From Aureococcus anophagefferens (lineage: Eukaryota; Sar; Pelagophyceae; Pelagomonadales; Pelagomonadaceae), in NCBI RefSeq assembly GCF_000186865.1, contig NW_008705581.1, positions 450,189-514,188 on the forward strand: a stretch of 64,000 nucleotides of DNA, read 5' to 3'. Of this stretch, positions 52,623 through 63,487 are shown piece by piece. The notes under the pieces were generated by a model. The model searched no databases. It was not told where the DNA came from and saw nothing but the letters and a program-made list of their open reading frames with translations. Position numbers and translations under genes: made by a program. Each line of letters begins with the position of its first letter. Positions within the stretch are counted from its first letter, which is position 1.

Positions 52623-55600
52623 ATGTCGAACCGGCGGCAGTCGTTTGGCCCGCGCCGGCCCCCTTTAACGTCTCTCTCCGATAACCCCCTCTCGCGCGTC
52701 GATGGCCAACCGCAAAAGGCGACGAAGGCCCTGGACCTCGAGGGCAAGCTCGCGTCGTCGGAGATGAAGAACGCCATGCTTCAACGGGAGCTGAAGCTTG
52801 CGCGCGCGCGCACGACGTCGCTGGAGACGGAGCTCGACGAGGCGCGCGCGACGGCGGCGGCGCGCGTCGAGGCCCTCGAAAAGGACCTCGACGAGGCGCG
52901 CGCGGCGGCGGCGGCGGCGCCCGCCGCGTCGACGCGCGTGCAGCGGGACCTGAAGACGGCGCGCGCGCGCGCGACGTCGCTGCAGAAGGATCTCGACAAG
53001 GCGCGCGCGGCGGCGGCGGCGGAGCTCGACGAGGCGCGCGCGGCGGCGGCGGAGGAGCTCGACGAGGCGCGCGCGGCCGCGGCGGCCCGCATCGAGGCCC
53101 TCGAGCAGGAGCTCGACGAGGCGCGCGCGACCGCGGCGGCGCGCGTCGAGGCCCTCGAGCAGGAGCTTTGCGAGGCGCGATCGACGGCGAAGGCGGCGCC
53201 CGCCGCGTCGGCGCGCGCGCAGCGGGAACTCAAAACGGCGCGCGCGCGCGCGACGTCGCTGGAGAAGGAGCTCGACAAGGCGCGCAAGACCGCGGCGTCC
53301 CGCGTCGAGGCCCTCGAGAAGGAGCTCGACAAGGCGCGCAAGACCGCGGCGTCCCGCGTCGAGGCCCTCGAGAAGGAGCTCGACAAGGCGCGCAAGACCG
53401 CGGCGGCGCGCGTCGAGGCCCTCGAGGAGGAGCTCGACGGGGCGCGCGCGACCGCGGCGGCGCGCGTCGAGGCCCTCGAGACGGAGCTCGACGAGGCGCG
53501 CAAGGCCGCGGCGCCCGCGCGGCCGCCGACGCCCGCGCGGTCCCCGGCGCCCGTGGCGCCGACGCCCGTCAAGGACGGGTCGCCCGTGGAGATGGGCACG
53601 CCTCTGAGCGGGCGGTCGAACCCCGTGTCGGCCGCGCTCGAGGGCACGCTCCTGCCCTCGAGCTTCGAGGCCGACGTCGTCTACGTGCCCCCGAAGCGGT
53701 CGCCCGCGCGGTCCGCCGCCGACGGCCCGCCGCCCGCGCCCGCGGCCTTCGCGCCCATCGGCGGCGCCAAGGCCAAGGCCAAGGCGAAGCGGCGGCGGAG
53801 CGCGCGGCTCTCCATCGCCTACGGCGAGGACTCGAGCGCCGACGAGGCGCCGCCGCCGTCGCCGCCGCCCGTCGCGCCGACGCCGCGGCGCGCGGCGCCG
53901 ATCCGCGCGCCCGCGCCGACGCCCGAGGCCTTCGCGGCGACGCCCGCGGCGGCGTCGCCCTGGACCAAGCCCAAGGGCAGCCGCGCGCGGACGCCGCCGG
54001 CGTCGAAGCGGAGCAGCGCGCACTCCTTCTACGACGACGACGACTTCGGCTGCGTCCTCTCCTGGAGCCCGGGCGCGGGCCGCGGGTCCAACGCGTCCGC
54101 GCCGCCGGAGCCCGCCGCCGCCGAGCCGGAGGCGGTGGAGCCGGTGGAGGCCGCCGAGCCCGAGCCGGAGAAGGAGGCGGCCGTCGCCGAGCCGGAGGCG
54201 GAGGCCGCCGAGCCCGAGCCGGAGGCGGCCGTCGCCGAACCCTTCGTCGTCCGCGCCGTCGGCGACCCCGCGGACTGCCGCGCGGCGCTCGCGGCCGTCG
54301 CCGACGGCGACGGACCGCGCGCGGCGTCCGCGTGCGCCGTCGCGCTGGCCGCGGGCCTCGCGCGCGTCGGCGTCGGCGCGCCGCGCGCCCCCCACGACGC
54401 GCTCCTGCCCTGGCTCCGCGCCGCCGCCGACGCCGAGGCCCAGGCCAACGACGTCGCGCGCGCCAACGACGCCGGCGGCGACCGCGCGCGGGTCCGCTTC
54501 CGCCGCTTCGACTTCTCGGCGACGGCGCCGCCGAGCGACACGCGGGCCGACAGCCAGCGGGAGACGGAGCTGCTCTGCGAGCGCCTGAGCCGCGTCGTCG
54601 CCGCGGGCGACGCGCTGCGGCCCGCGGCGCGCGCCGACGGCGCGGTCGCCGAGGCGGCGTCGTCGCTCGCCGCGGCGCTCCGCGCGGTCGGCGACGCGGC
54701 CGACGCGGGCGCGGACTGGCGCCGCATCGCGGCGGCGGGCCTCGAGCCGTCCGAGGTCCGCGGCGCCGCGCGGCTCTGGGCGCGCGAGCTCGAGGCGCTG
54801 GCGCCCCGGGCGTCGGCGTCGGCGTCGGAGCTCGCCGCGGCCGAGTCGTGGGTCCGCGGCCGCGTGGGCGAGCTCGCGTCGTCGGCCGTGCGCTTCCACC
54901 TGCGGCGGCTCCTCAACCCGCCGCCCTTCCCGGGCACGAAGTGCGACGACCCGGACGAGGCCTACGCGTGGGCGCGGAGCGGCGCGCACCGCGTCGTCCG
55001 CCTGGAGACCGTGGACCCCGAGGGCAGCAAAAGAGAGCGAAATTCCCAACTTCAAAGGCTCATATCTCGGCCGTTTTCCACTCGTTTCGGCTGACTTTTG
55101 GACGAGCGATCATCTCTCGGAACGGTCTCGAAGCATGGATGTTTTATTCGGAACGCGCGCGCGCGGAACACTCACGTTGAAGCGACGTTGAATCACCCTT
55201 TTGCCGCCCAGGTCGACCCCGAGGGCGACGCGATCCACCGCGACGGCGCGCTCGCGGCCCAGGTCACGGCGTCCCTCGGCGACCTCGCGCGGGCCAAGGC
55301 GCGGAGCCTCGCGGGCGCGGGCCGCGCGGAGCCGCCGCGGCGCGCGACGGCGGACAAGGTCGCGGACTTGGAGCTCCGGCTCCGCGGCGCGTGCGCGCAC
55401 CGCTTCCTCCACCGGCTCCTGCACTGGCCGCGCCTCGACGCCGTCCTCGACGCCGCCGGCGGCTGGGCGCCCGTGGAGCGCTTCGCGGCCGTCGCCGTCG
55501 TCCACGGCGACGACGCGCTCGCCGCGACCGTCGCGCCGCTCGTCGACGTGAAAGCGACGCGCGCCAAGCTCGCGGCGGGCCTCGGCGACGCCGACGCGGC

Positions 55601-55730
55601 CAAGCGGGCCGCCCTCGGCGACCTGCGCGCCGTCGCGCGGTCCGCGCGCCTCGCCGACGTCCAGGCCCTCGCCCAGGCCGCGGCGAAGGACGCGATGCTC
55701 TACCCGGACGTCGCGCCGCCCGGGCCCTAG
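52623..55730 (+). CDS. Coiled-coil protein with 18-residue repeats (2 exons)
   Basis: Exons 52623..55010 and 55212..55730, 968 residues. Residues ~35-300 are a long coiled coil made of an 18-residue unit (ELDKARKTAASRVEALEK and variants), which equals one heptad plus one hendecad; several units are nearly identical in DNA. A disordered proline/alanine-rich part with acidic repeats follows (EPEAVEPVEAAEPEPE). The C-terminal ~400 residues form a helical domain (RFRRFDFSATAPPSDTRAD, VRFHLRRLLNPPPFPGTKCD) that I do not recognise. A kinetochore- or centrosome-type scaffold would fit the layout but is a guess. The intron is an F1 introner. Confidence 0.75.
53020..53510 (+). repeat. Tandem 54-bp (18-codon) coiled-coil repeats
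   Basis: Consecutive units GAGCTCGACAAGGCGCGC...GTCGAGGCCCTCGAG are identical over most bases at 53267-53400 and decay outward. Confidence 0.85.
55011..55211 (+). mobile_element. F1 introner (201 bp intron)
   Basis: Target copies GTGGACCC (55011) and GTCGACCC (55212) differ at one base. The ends are GGGCAGCAAAAGAG and CCTTTTGCCGCCCAG. Splicing gives RLET|VDPEGDAIH in frame. Confidence 0.93.
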
Positions 55731-55857
55731 GAGGCGCGCCCCACCAAGCAAGCAAGTAACATCCGGCGCGAACTGTGCTTAGGTCATAGGTGGTGGTTGT
55801 TTTCGGGGGAGGCGGGGGCGCCGCCGCCGGTCGTCGACGGCGGCGGGGGTCCGGCTG

Positions 55858-58368
55858 CTACTTGCCGACGCGCGCGGCGATGGACGCGAGGACCGTGCTC
55901 GAGTTNNNNNNNNNNNNNNNNNNNNNNNNNNNNNNNNNNNNNNNNNNNNNNNNNNNNNNNNNNNNNNNNNNNNNNNNNNNNNNNNNNNNGGCCGTGAGCG
56001 CGGGCTGGTCGCTGAGGTCCGCGCCCTCGCCCGCGGTGCCCGTGTCCATGTACTGGTAGCGGATCGAGTTCAGGAAGTCGACGAAGGAGATCTGGTCCGT
56101 GTTGTTCGGGTCGAGCTGCTGCACGAGGAACTCCTTCTCCTCCGCGCTGATCTGCGACTTGGACGCCATGGACAGCGAGTCGCACGCGTTCTCGAACTCC
56201 GCGCGCGAGACGACGCCCGTGCCGTCGACGTTCATGAGGCGGAAGACGGCCTCGAGCTCCGGCAGGTTGCGGTAGATGTACTCGGGGATGGGCACCTCCA
56301 TGGACGACTTGACGGACGTGAAGGACGCGTTCAATTCCTCGATGAAGGGCAGGTATTCCACGGTCTTGCCCGACGCCTGGTTCGCGGGAATAAAGTGCTG
56401 GAGCAGGTGGAGCCAGGGCAGGCGGATGGCGACGACGTGGCTCATGGTGCGCGCCCACTCGGTCTTGGTGATGGAGCCGCTCTTCTTCACGTCGAGCTTG
56501 GAAAACTCCTCGCGGAGCCGCTCCTTGTACTCGTAGAGGATGAGGCGGATGCGCTCCACGGACGCCTTCGTGACCTCGGCCGCGTCGTGCTTCTGCCACT
56601 TGGCCATCTTCGAGATGTCCTCCTCGCAGCAGTACTGGTGGAGCGTCACGGAGCTCTTGTTGACGACCTCGTCCGTGTCCTTGTCCTTCGTCGTGGAGTT
56701 CAGCCGCGCGTACGCGCCCCAGTTGCTCTCGCCGTCGTAGTAGCAGGACGCGGAGAACAAGGTCATGACGCGGTTGTTGTGGTGCATCTCGTAGCCGAAC
56801 TCGACGCACTCGTGGCTCCTAATGAGCTCCGTGAGCCCCTCGTTGTCGAGCCACTTCTCCGTGAAGTCGGGCCCCCACGTCGCGCCCGCGCCGCGCTTGT
56901 AGTTGGGCTCCATGCCGCTGCAGGCCTGGGGGTCGGACCAGAGCGCGTCCATGAGCGCCTGCCACTCGTCGTGCTTGATGGACCCGTAGTCCTCGCCCTC
57001 CCAGAGCTCCTCGGGCACGCCCTGGAGCGTCTTGAAGTGGTGCCGCGCGATGCCGTTGAGGTACTCGAGATCGTAGCGGCCGAGGCCGCCGTGGATGACG
57101 AGCACGGAGTCGTCGATGACCGTGGCTATCGGTAAAAACGCGAAGACCTCGGCGAAGAGCTCGGCGATCTCGATGCCCATCTTGCCCGGGTACTTGGTGA
57201 AGATCTCGTCCGTGAACCCGTACGTATCGCACACGGAGTAGTCCTCGTGGTTGCCCCGGTTGATGCGCACGCACGTCGGGTCCGCCACGGCGAGGCCGAA
57301 GAGGATGATGCACACCTCGAGCGAGTGCGTGCCGCGGTCCACGAGGTCGCCGTTGAAGACGTAGGGGTTCGTCGACGACGGCATCGAATTCTGCTCGAAG
57401 ATCAATTGCAAATCGCGGAGCTGGCCGTGGAGGTCCCCGACGATGGTCACGGACTGGGACACGGCCGTCGACACGCGCACGACGTTGGGCACGTCGCGCA
57501 GCACCTTCAGGTACTCCGCCAAGATCGTCAGCACGTATTTCGGGTGGAGCATCGTCGGGCGCCGTTTCTTCTTCTTGAAGACCGTGCCCCGCGTCTTCTT
57601 CTCCTCCGGGTTCAGCAAATCGAAGTAGTGGCTCGCCAGGTCGTACATGCTGTCCATGGAGATGGGCCCGCTGCCCTTGTCGTGGGCCTGCGACTTCTTG
57701 TCGTTGATCGTCAGGTGCGGGCCGTCGTAGGACCGCTCGACGTTGATCGTCCCGGGCCAGCCCTTCTCCATGAGCTTGTCGAACTTCGTGTCCGAGGAGT
57801 TGATGGAGTCGCCCTCCTTGACGCGCTTCATGTCGGGGTAGTGCTTGACGAGCTTCGAGACGAACTTGCCCATGTCGAAGTCGCGCTTTTCGGCGTACTC
57901 CTCCATGGTCTTCGACACCTCGATGGCCATCTCGAGGTCGCTCTTGCGCCGCTTCTTGCCCGTGTCCTTGTCGACGATCAACTCGGCCTCGTCCACCTCA
58001 CCCTCGTCCTCGTCCTCGTCGCCCTCGGCGATCTTCGACTCCTCGGCGCGCGCCTTCGCGGCCTTGGCCGCGAGCGCCGCGTTCTTGTCCTTGTTCTGGG
58101 GCTTCGCCGCCGCCGTGGGCCGCCGCAGCATGCGCTCGTCGCTGTCCTTCTTGTTCGTCGGCGCGTGCACGTCGATGTGGTTGAAGATGGAGTGGCGCTG
58201 CTCTAAACGCTGCAGCGGCGCCGACTTGAGGAACTGCTGCCGCGTGATGCGCCCGTTGCTCGCCATCTTGTCGAAGAGCTTGTCGTACTCGTCCTTCCAC
58301 TGGGTTCCCGCGCACTCCTTCGCCGCATCCTTGTCCAGCTCCGCGGGGATCGACGCGCCGGCCCCCAT
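55858..58368 (-). CDS. EF-hand serine/threonine phosphatase, PPEF-like (contains assembly gap)
   Basis: The frame reads from MGAGASIPAELDKD to a stop at 55858, about 836 codons including the gap. The N-terminus fits myristoylation (G2, S6). A charged region follows, then the PPP catalytic core: GDLHGQLRDL, GDLVDRGTHSLE, RGNHEDYSVCD, HGGLGRYD, and FSASCYYDGESNWGA near its end. C-terminal EF-hands: DVKKSGSITKTE, NVDGTGVVSRAE, DPNNTDQISFVD. This order is that of the PPEF/RdgC phosphatases, which calcium activates. The run of N at 55906-55989 lies in the last ~45 codons, so the extreme C-terminus is unsure. Confidence 0.87.
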   Translation of the reverse strand: MGAGASIPAELDKDAAKECAGTQWKDEYDKLFDKMASNGRITRQQFLKSAPLQRLEQRHSIFNHIDVHAPTNKKDSDERMLRRPTAAAKPQNKDKNAALAAKAAKARAEESKIAEGDEDEDEGEVDEAELIVDKDTGKKRRKSDLEMAIEVSKTMEEYAEKRDFDMGKFVSKLVKHYPDMKRVKEGDSINSSDTKFDKLMEKGWPGTINVERSYDGPHLTINDKKSQAHDKGSGPISMDSMYDLASHYFDLLNPEEKKTRGTVFKKKKRRPTMLHPKYVLTILAEYLKVLRDVPNVVRVSTAVSQSVTIVGDLHGQLRDLQLIFEQNSMPSSTNPYVFNGDLVDRGTHSLEVCIILFGLAVADPTCVRINRGNHEDYSVCDTYGFTDEIFTKYPGKMGIEIAELFAEVFAFLPIATVIDDSVLVIHGGLGRYDLEYLNGIARHHFKTLQGVPEELWEGEDYGSIKHDEWQALMDALWSDPQACSGMEPNYKRGAGATWGPDFTEKWLDNEGLTELIRSHECVEFGYEMHHNNRVMTLFSASCYYDGESNWGAYARLNSTTKDKDTDEVVNKSSVTLHQYCCEEDISKMAKWQKHDAAEVTKASVERIRLILYEYKERLREEFSKLDVKKSGSITKTEWARTMSHVVAIRLPWLHLLQHFIPANQASGKTVEYLPFIEELNASFTSVKSSMEVPIPEYIYRNLPELEAVFRLMNVDGTGVVSRAEFENACDSLSMASKSQISAEEKEFLVQQLDPNNTDQISFVDFLNSIRYQYMDTGTAGEGADLSDQPALTAXXXXXXXXXXXXXXXXXXXXXXXXXXXXNSSTVLASIAARVGK
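55906..55989. other. Assembly gap (84 N)
   Basis: It is flanked by alanine/serine-coding sequence on the minus strand. 84 is a multiple of three, but that need not reflect the true length. Confidence 1.
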
Positions 58369-58735
58369 GGTGTCGCTGCGACCGCTCGGGCCTCGCGACG
58401 CCGCACGAAACGTTCACCGCGCGCGCACCGCCGCCGCTACAAAGCCGCCGCGCCGCGGCGACTTCGGGTCCGGGGGACGGAGCTTAGGGGGGGCAGACGG
58501 CAGCGACGGAGCGCGACGCCGCCAGCAACCACTCTCCCTAGCGCTGTCGAAACGCGCGGCCCACACTCCGCGTATCCTCAGCGACGCGGCAGTGCCTGCA
58601 ACAACGACCCCGGTGCTATTCATCAGCTATTCAACATCGAGCTCTTACCACAGCCGATGCGATGTCTCCACCATTGACGTGAGTGTGCGCCGGTGCAATG
58701 ACTCTTTACCACTGAAGCGCCACCCGCAATAAACC
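58369..58735. promoter_or_regulatory. Bidirectional promoter region
   Basis: 367 bases between divergent starts at 58368 and 58736. The last 130 are AT-richer (CATCAGCTATTCAACATCGA). No gene is seen. Confidence 0.45.
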
Positions 58736-61435
58736 ATGGCGAAGCTCGCGGCCTGGGCCGAGCCCTTCGCGGCGGCGCAGAGCCGCCGCTGGCCCGCGGC
58801 GCTGCTCGTCGCCGCCGCTGCTGCGGTGCTCTGGGCGTCGCCGTCGCCGGCGCTCGCAGCCCTGGCCCTGGCGCTCTACTCGGCGGCGCTGCTCGCGCTC
58901 GCCGCCGAGGCGCACGCGGACGTCGCGCCGCCAATACCCGCGCCGACGCGCGGCGCCGACGTTTCGCCCAAGGCGACCGCGCCGGCCGCCGCGCGCGGCG
59001 CCAAGGCCGCCGCGCCCGCCGGCGACGCGGGGGGCCTGCGGTGCGTCGTCGCCGACGCGGGCGGCGCGCGGCGGCCCTGCGGCGCAAATGGCGTCGCCGT
59101 GCCCTTCCGGACGCGCTGCCTCGAGGGCCACGTGCGCTTCGCCGCGCGCGCCGAGGGCGAGGCGCGCACGGCGATCGCCGTCTCCGCGTCGCTGACCGAG
59201 GACGCGCCCGCGGCGCCGCCGCGCGTGCTCTGGTTCGGCGTCGAGCTCCAGGACGGCGACTACAAGGCCCCGTCGCGCGCGTTCCGCGCGACCGTCGGCG
59301 GCCTCCTGGGCCTCGCGCGGCGCTTCATGAAGTGCGAGGTGAGGTACGGGCTGTCGGGGACGCCCTTCATCGTCTTCGACGCGGCGCACGCGGCGGAGCG
59401 CTTCGAGCTCTGGGGCGCCGACGGCGTCGTCGAGCCGCCGCTCGAGGCCGCGGACGGGTCGCCGTCGGTGCGGCCCGCGGCGTCGCGCGACGCGGACTCC
59501 GTGCTGAAACGCCTCTTCGAGGCGCGCGAGTCGAGCTTCCTCGCGCTGTCCTGGTACACGAAGTTCGTCGACTTCGCGGCCTGGAAGATCGTGGAGCTGC
59601 CGGCGTTGTTTGGAAGGGAGATGGCGCTGACGCGGCTCTGGGGCGACGCGGCGATGCGCCTCGTGCTCTTCAGCGAGGACGACGAGGGGTGTAGGGACTA
59701 CTGGTTCGCCATGGACTTGGACCCGCCGGAGGACGCGCTCGCGGCGCCGCGGCGGCTCGCCCCCGCGCCGTCGGCGTCGGACGTCGCGCGGCCCCCGGCC
59801 GTCGTCGTCGACGGCGACGTCGCGGCCCGCGCGTTCCTGAGGGCCGTCGGCGGCGCGCTCCGCGCCTACGACGCGGCGTCCGCGCCGTCGTCCGCGTCGC
59901 CCGACGACCTCGTCGTCCGCGCCGAGCGGCGGCGGCGCGCGCTCGCCGCGACGCGGTGGACGCGGCCCGACGCGCGGAAGCTGCTGGCGCCGGGCAGCCT
60001 CTACGACTTTTTGGCGGCCGCGCCTCCCGACGGCCGCGGCGCCGCGGCGCTCGTGGAAATCTTCGCACACGGCTGGATCGCGGGGCGGATTTCCGTGGAC
60101 GACGGCGCGGCGTCCTTCGCGCCCGACGCGCGGCCGTCCGTCTTCTCCTCAGGCCCCGCGCTCGCGGACGTGCTGAGCTTCAAGTCCGTGTCCCGCGTCG
60201 ACGTCTGTTTGGACCCCTCCCTGCCGGGCCTGGGCGTCGCGACGCTCGCCACGCCGCACCGGCGCTGGCGCGTGGCGCTGGCGTCGGTCGCGGCCGCGGA
60301 GCGGCTCCGCGCGGCCGTCGGCCGCGCGCGCGAGCGGCCGCGGTCGCCGCTGAAGCGGCACCGCCGCGACGCCGACTACTCGTCCGCGGGGGGCACGGGC
60401 GCCCTCTACCGCTGGTCCGCGCGCGCCGCGGGCCACGTCGACGGCCTCCACGAGTTCGCGGGACCGCGCGTCGTCCTCAACCGGTTTTGCACGAAAGGAG
60501 ACAACAGTTCTACCGCCGACGTCGCGGCGCTGCCGGGCCGGGCGCTCGCGCTGCTTCTGGACGCGACGGCGGGCGACGACCTGGGTGTACTCGAGGAAGC
60601 GCTCGAGGCCTGCGCGGCGCTGCGGTCGCTGGACGGCGGCGCGGTCGCGCGGCTGCGCGGCGCCGAGGCGACGGCGTTCGCGTTGAACCTCTACCACGTC
60701 GTCGTCGCGCACGCGCAGCTCGAAGGCGCCTTCCCCGTCTGGGGCGGCGACGGCGAGCTGCGGGACGTGGCGCTCCTGAAGCACCGGGTGTTGCCTTCCG
60801 TGCTGTCGCTCGCGGACGCGCTGTCGCGCGCGACGTACGTCGTCGCGGGCAAACCCGTCGCGCCCGCGGACCTCGAGCACGGCGTCATCCGCAAGTTCAG
60901 CGCGCGCGCCGCGACGATCTTCAGCGGGCTCGTCGTCGCGGACCGGCCCTGCCCGCTGGCGCTCGCCGCGCCGGAGCGGCGGGACCCGCGGCTCGGGCTG
61001 GCGTTACACGCGGGCGTCGCGGCGTCGGGCCCCGCGCGCGTGCCCGTCTACGCCGCGGCGACCCTCGACGCGCAGCTGGACGCGACGGCGGCGCGGGTGG
61101 TGGCGCACTTTTTCCTCTCGAACGAAGCGCAGATCACGTTGCCGCCGGTGGCGCGCTACTTCGGCGACGACTTCGTCGACGGCGGCGGCGCGGACCGCGC
61201 GCGGCTCGCCGGCGCCGTCGCGGCTTTTTTGCCCGGCGACCTGAAGGCGACCTTCGCGGCGCGGCGCCGGCGGAAGTTGCCCGTGAAGATCGCGGCCTTC
61301 GACTGCGCGGCGGCGGCGCTCGCGCCGTTGGACGGCGGCCGGCCGCGCGCGGGCTACTTCGACGAGAGCGGCGACGACGCGAGCTCGACGACGACGGACG
61401 TGTCCCTGCCGCGCGCGCGGTCCGCGTCCTACTAA
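58736..61435 (+). CDS. DUF547-containing membrane protein
   Basis: 899 residues. Two hydrophobic helices near the N-terminus (WPAALLVAAAAAVLWA, ALAALALALYSAALLALAAE) suggest a membrane anchor. Residues ~100-300 hold a lipocalin- or PH-like region (RFMKCEVRYGLSGTPFIVFD). The C-terminal third is a DUF547-type domain: FALNLYHVVVAHAQL, VLSLADALSRATYVV, LEHGVIRKFSARA, LGLALHAGVAASGPARVPVY. DUF547 proteins have a papain-like-fold suggestion but no settled function. Single exon. Confidence 0.75.
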   Translation: MAKLAAWAEPFAAAQSRRWPAALLVAAAAAVLWASPSPALAALALALYSAALLALAAEAHADVAPPIPAPTRGADVSPKATAPAAARGAKAAAPAGDAGGLRCVVADAGGARRPCGANGVAVPFRTRCLEGHVRFAARAEGEARTAIAVSASLTEDAPAAPPRVLWFGVELQDGDYKAPSRAFRATVGGLLGLARRFMKCEVRYGLSGTPFIVFDAAHAAERFELWGADGVVEPPLEAADGSPSVRPAASRDADSVLKRLFEARESSFLALSWYTKFVDFAAWKIVELPALFGREMALTRLWGDAAMRLVLFSEDDEGCRDYWFAMDLDPPEDALAAPRRLAPAPSASDVARPPAVVVDGDVAARAFLRAVGGALRAYDAASAPSSASPDDLVVRAERRRRALAATRWTRPDARKLLAPGSLYDFLAAAPPDGRGAAALVEIFAHGWIAGRISVDDGAASFAPDARPSVFSSGPALADVLSFKSVSRVDVCLDPSLPGLGVATLATPHRRWRVALASVAAAERLRAAVGRARERPRSPLKRHRRDADYSSAGGTGALYRWSARAAGHVDGLHEFAGPRVVLNRFCTKGDNSSTADVAALPGRALALLLDATAGDDLGVLEEALEACAALRSLDGGAVARLRGAEATAFALNLYHVVVAHAQLEGAFPVWGGDGELRDVALLKHRVLPSVLSLADALSRATYVVAGKPVAPADLEHGVIRKFSARAATIFSGLVVADRPCPLALAAPERRDPRLGLALHAGVAASGPARVPVYAAATLDAQLDATAARVVAHFFLSNEAQITLPPVARYFGDDFVDGGGADRARLAGAVAAFLPGDLKATFAARRRRKLPVKIAAFDCAAAALAPLDGGRPRAGYFDESGDDASSTTTDVSLPRARSASY

Positions 61436-61459
61436 GCGCTCGCTACTAGGCGCTCGCTA

Positions 61460-62005
61460 CTAAGCGCGCTTACGGAGCCTGGCCCGCTTCTCCTTCCGGA
61501 TCCGGTAGTTGCGAACGCCGAGCGCGAGTGCCTCCGCGCCGTAGGCGCCGGCGGAGGACCAGCCGCTCAGGCCGAGGAGCGCGTGGACGTACGATAAAGC
61601 GCCGGCCACCAAAAGGAAGCGGAGGACGAGCTGCTGCCAGCAGTTGGAGCCGAGCGGGAGCGGCGCGTCGTCGAAGTACGCGTTGTCCGGGTCCAGCAGC
61701 GGCAGCACCAAATCGACGAGCTCGTCCCGGTCGAGGCCGCTCAGCGTCGACCGCTTGTAGCCCTTGGCGACGAGCACGGCCTTGAGCTGGCCCGCGGCCT
61801 CGGCGCGCAGCTCCGCGCGCGTGGGCGAGCGGCGCAGCTCCATGACGTACTTCGTCTCCAGGGCCGTCGGGTTGTCGTCGACGCGGCCGAGGATCGGCTC
61901 CGTCGCGCCCGTCGTTCCCTGCGCGTCCTCCACCTCCCGCTGGCGCAGCTCGCTGGCGCCGGACGCGTCCATCGTCTCGGTGGGCGGCGCGTCGATGAAG
62001 CACAT
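61460..62005 (-). CDS. Small membrane protein of unknown function
   Basis: 181 residues, start MCFIDAPPTETMDASG. The N-terminal half is acidic. The middle, LKAVLVAKGYKRSTLSGL then DRDELVDLVLPLL, resembles a SAP-like helical module. One or two membrane segments follow (LVLRFLLVAGALSYVHALLGL, GAYGAEALALGV) and a basic tail RIRKEKRARLRKRA. The DUF547 gene ends 24 bp away, convergent. Confidence 0.65.
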   Translation of the reverse strand: MCFIDAPPTETMDASGASELRQREVEDAQGTTGATEPILGRVDDNPTALETKYVMELRRSPTRAELRAEAAGQLKAVLVAKGYKRSTLSGLDRDELVDLVLPLLDPDNAYFDDAPLPLGSNCWQQLVLRFLLVAGALSYVHALLGLSGWSSAGAYGAEALALGVRNYRIRKEKRARLRKRA

Positions 62006-62088
62006 CACTTTGATGTCAAGGTTCGCTAAATGCCACAGTGCTTGCTCGGTGATGTGAGCATCGGTCGGGCAGCCTCTGTGCGACGACC

Positions 62089-63384
62089 ATGGGCGATTGG
62101 CGCAGCCCGGACCCCTGGTTCGACGACGATGACGACGAAATCAGCGCCGCGCTCACGAACCTCAAACTCCACAAGCCCAAAACATACACGACACAATCCC
62201 TTGCAACCTACCGCGCGGCCTGCATCGCCCTGCGGCGCCGCGGCGTGCCCGGCGCCGTGTGCCGGAGCCATCTGTCGCAACTCGTCCTCTACCGGCGCGC
62301 CGCGCGCGCGCCGCACCCGACGCGGCGCAAAGGGCATCCGCTGCCGCCGCTGATCCACGCGCTCTACCGGGCGCACCCTGGCCTGCGCGCCGCGCTGGCG
62401 CGGAGCGTCGCGCCGCCCCCGTTTTGCCCGTCCTCGCTGCCGACGGCCTCCGACGCCGCCGCGGCGCCGAGCGCCGCGGCGGCGACGCGCCTGCTCCTGA
62501 GCGTCTTCGAGGCCATGGACGCCGACGACGCGGCCGGCGACCCCCGGGGCGAGGCCTGCCGCGCGGCCGTGGCCGCGTGGGCCGCGGAGCTCGAGGCGGC
62601 GGCGGGCGCGGCCGGCGTGCCCCTCGAGGTCGACGCGCCCGCGGACTGGTTCCGGCTCGCGCACGTCGTGCTGAGCTGCCTGCCGAGCGAGGCGATCGGC
62701 GCCTGCTTCTGCGGCCCCTTCGGCCGCGCGGACCGCTACACGTTCCCGGCGTGCAATCACGCGGTCGAGCAGACCGACGACGACGTCTGGATCCAGCAGG
62801 CGCCCGCGGAGCGCGCGTCGACGCTCGCGGACGCGCTGCGCGCGCGGCCGCCGCCGCAGCCGCTCCACGACGCCGCGGGCGCGGCGCAGCGCATCCGCTG
62901 CCCGCAGTGCGGCGTCGCCGGGCCGGCGCTCCACGAGCTCGTGCCCCGCTTCCTGCCCGCGTCCGCGGCGCGGGCGCCGACGGTGCTGTGGATCGTCATC
63001 CTGCGCTCCAAGGCCGACGGCCTCAGCCGGCACCGCGTCGCCATCCCCGAGGCCCTCTACTTCGACGCGGCGACGGGCGAGCCGGCGGCGCTCGAGCGAG
63101 GCGAGCCGGCGCCGGGCGGGGTCCGCCGCTACGTCCTCAGCGGCGTCATGCTCTTCCACAGCAAGCGCGAGCGCGACGACCCGCCGCCGGAGTTCGACGG
63201 CGACTCGGGCGGGCGCTACAGCATCTGCATGGCCCTCGCGCCCGGAGATTTCTACTGGTTCGGCGACGAGGAGGCCGGCGCCGCGCCCGTCCGCGGCGCC
63301 GCGGCCGACGACCTCCTCTCGCGCCACGGCCACTCGGCCTTCTACAACGCGGACCTCGCCTGCCGCCCCGTCGAGGACGGCTAA
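62089..63384 (+). CDS. USP-like protein without visible catalytic cysteine
   Basis: 431 residues. The second half matches the C-terminal half of a ubiquitin-specific protease: IRCPQCGVAGPALHELVPRF looks like the zinc-binding finger, then ALYFDA, RRYVLSGVMLFHSKRE, RYSICMALAPGDFYWFGDEE. The place of the catalytic histidine (GHY in active enzymes) reads GRYS, and I find no cysteine box in the first half. It may be an inactive ubiquitin-binding homologue; the assignment is moderate. It is divergent from the previous gene, 83 bp away. Confidence 0.55.
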   Translation: MGDWRSPDPWFDDDDDEISAALTNLKLHKPKTYTTQSLATYRAACIALRRRGVPGAVCRSHLSQLVLYRRAARAPHPTRRKGHPLPPLIHALYRAHPGLRAALARSVAPPPFCPSSLPTASDAAAAPSAAAATRLLLSVFEAMDADDAAGDPRGEACRAAVAAWAAELEAAAGAAGVPLEVDAPADWFRLAHVVLSCLPSEAIGACFCGPFGRADRYTFPACNHAVEQTDDDVWIQQAPAERASTLADALRARPPPQPLHDAAGAAQRIRCPQCGVAGPALHELVPRFLPASAARAPTVLWIVILRSKADGLSRHRVAIPEALYFDAATGEPAALERGEPAPGGVRRYVLSGVMLFHSKRERDDPPPEFDGDSGGRYSICMALAPGDFYWFGDEEAGAAPVRGAAADDLLSRHGHSAFYNADLACRPVEDG

Positions 63385-63487
63385 CACTGATTCCGGATCT
63401 TCGGGGGCTTAGGCGGGGGAGGGGCGGGCTATGTGCAGCACAAACACGCGCGCGTTCGTCGCGCTCCTTCGAATTGCTTTGCGCGGC

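Noticed and set aside
52665..55055. A long minus-strand frame opposite the coiled-coil gene
   Set aside because: Leucine/arginine/glycine repetition mirrors the coiled-coil repeats on the plus strand; no domain is present.
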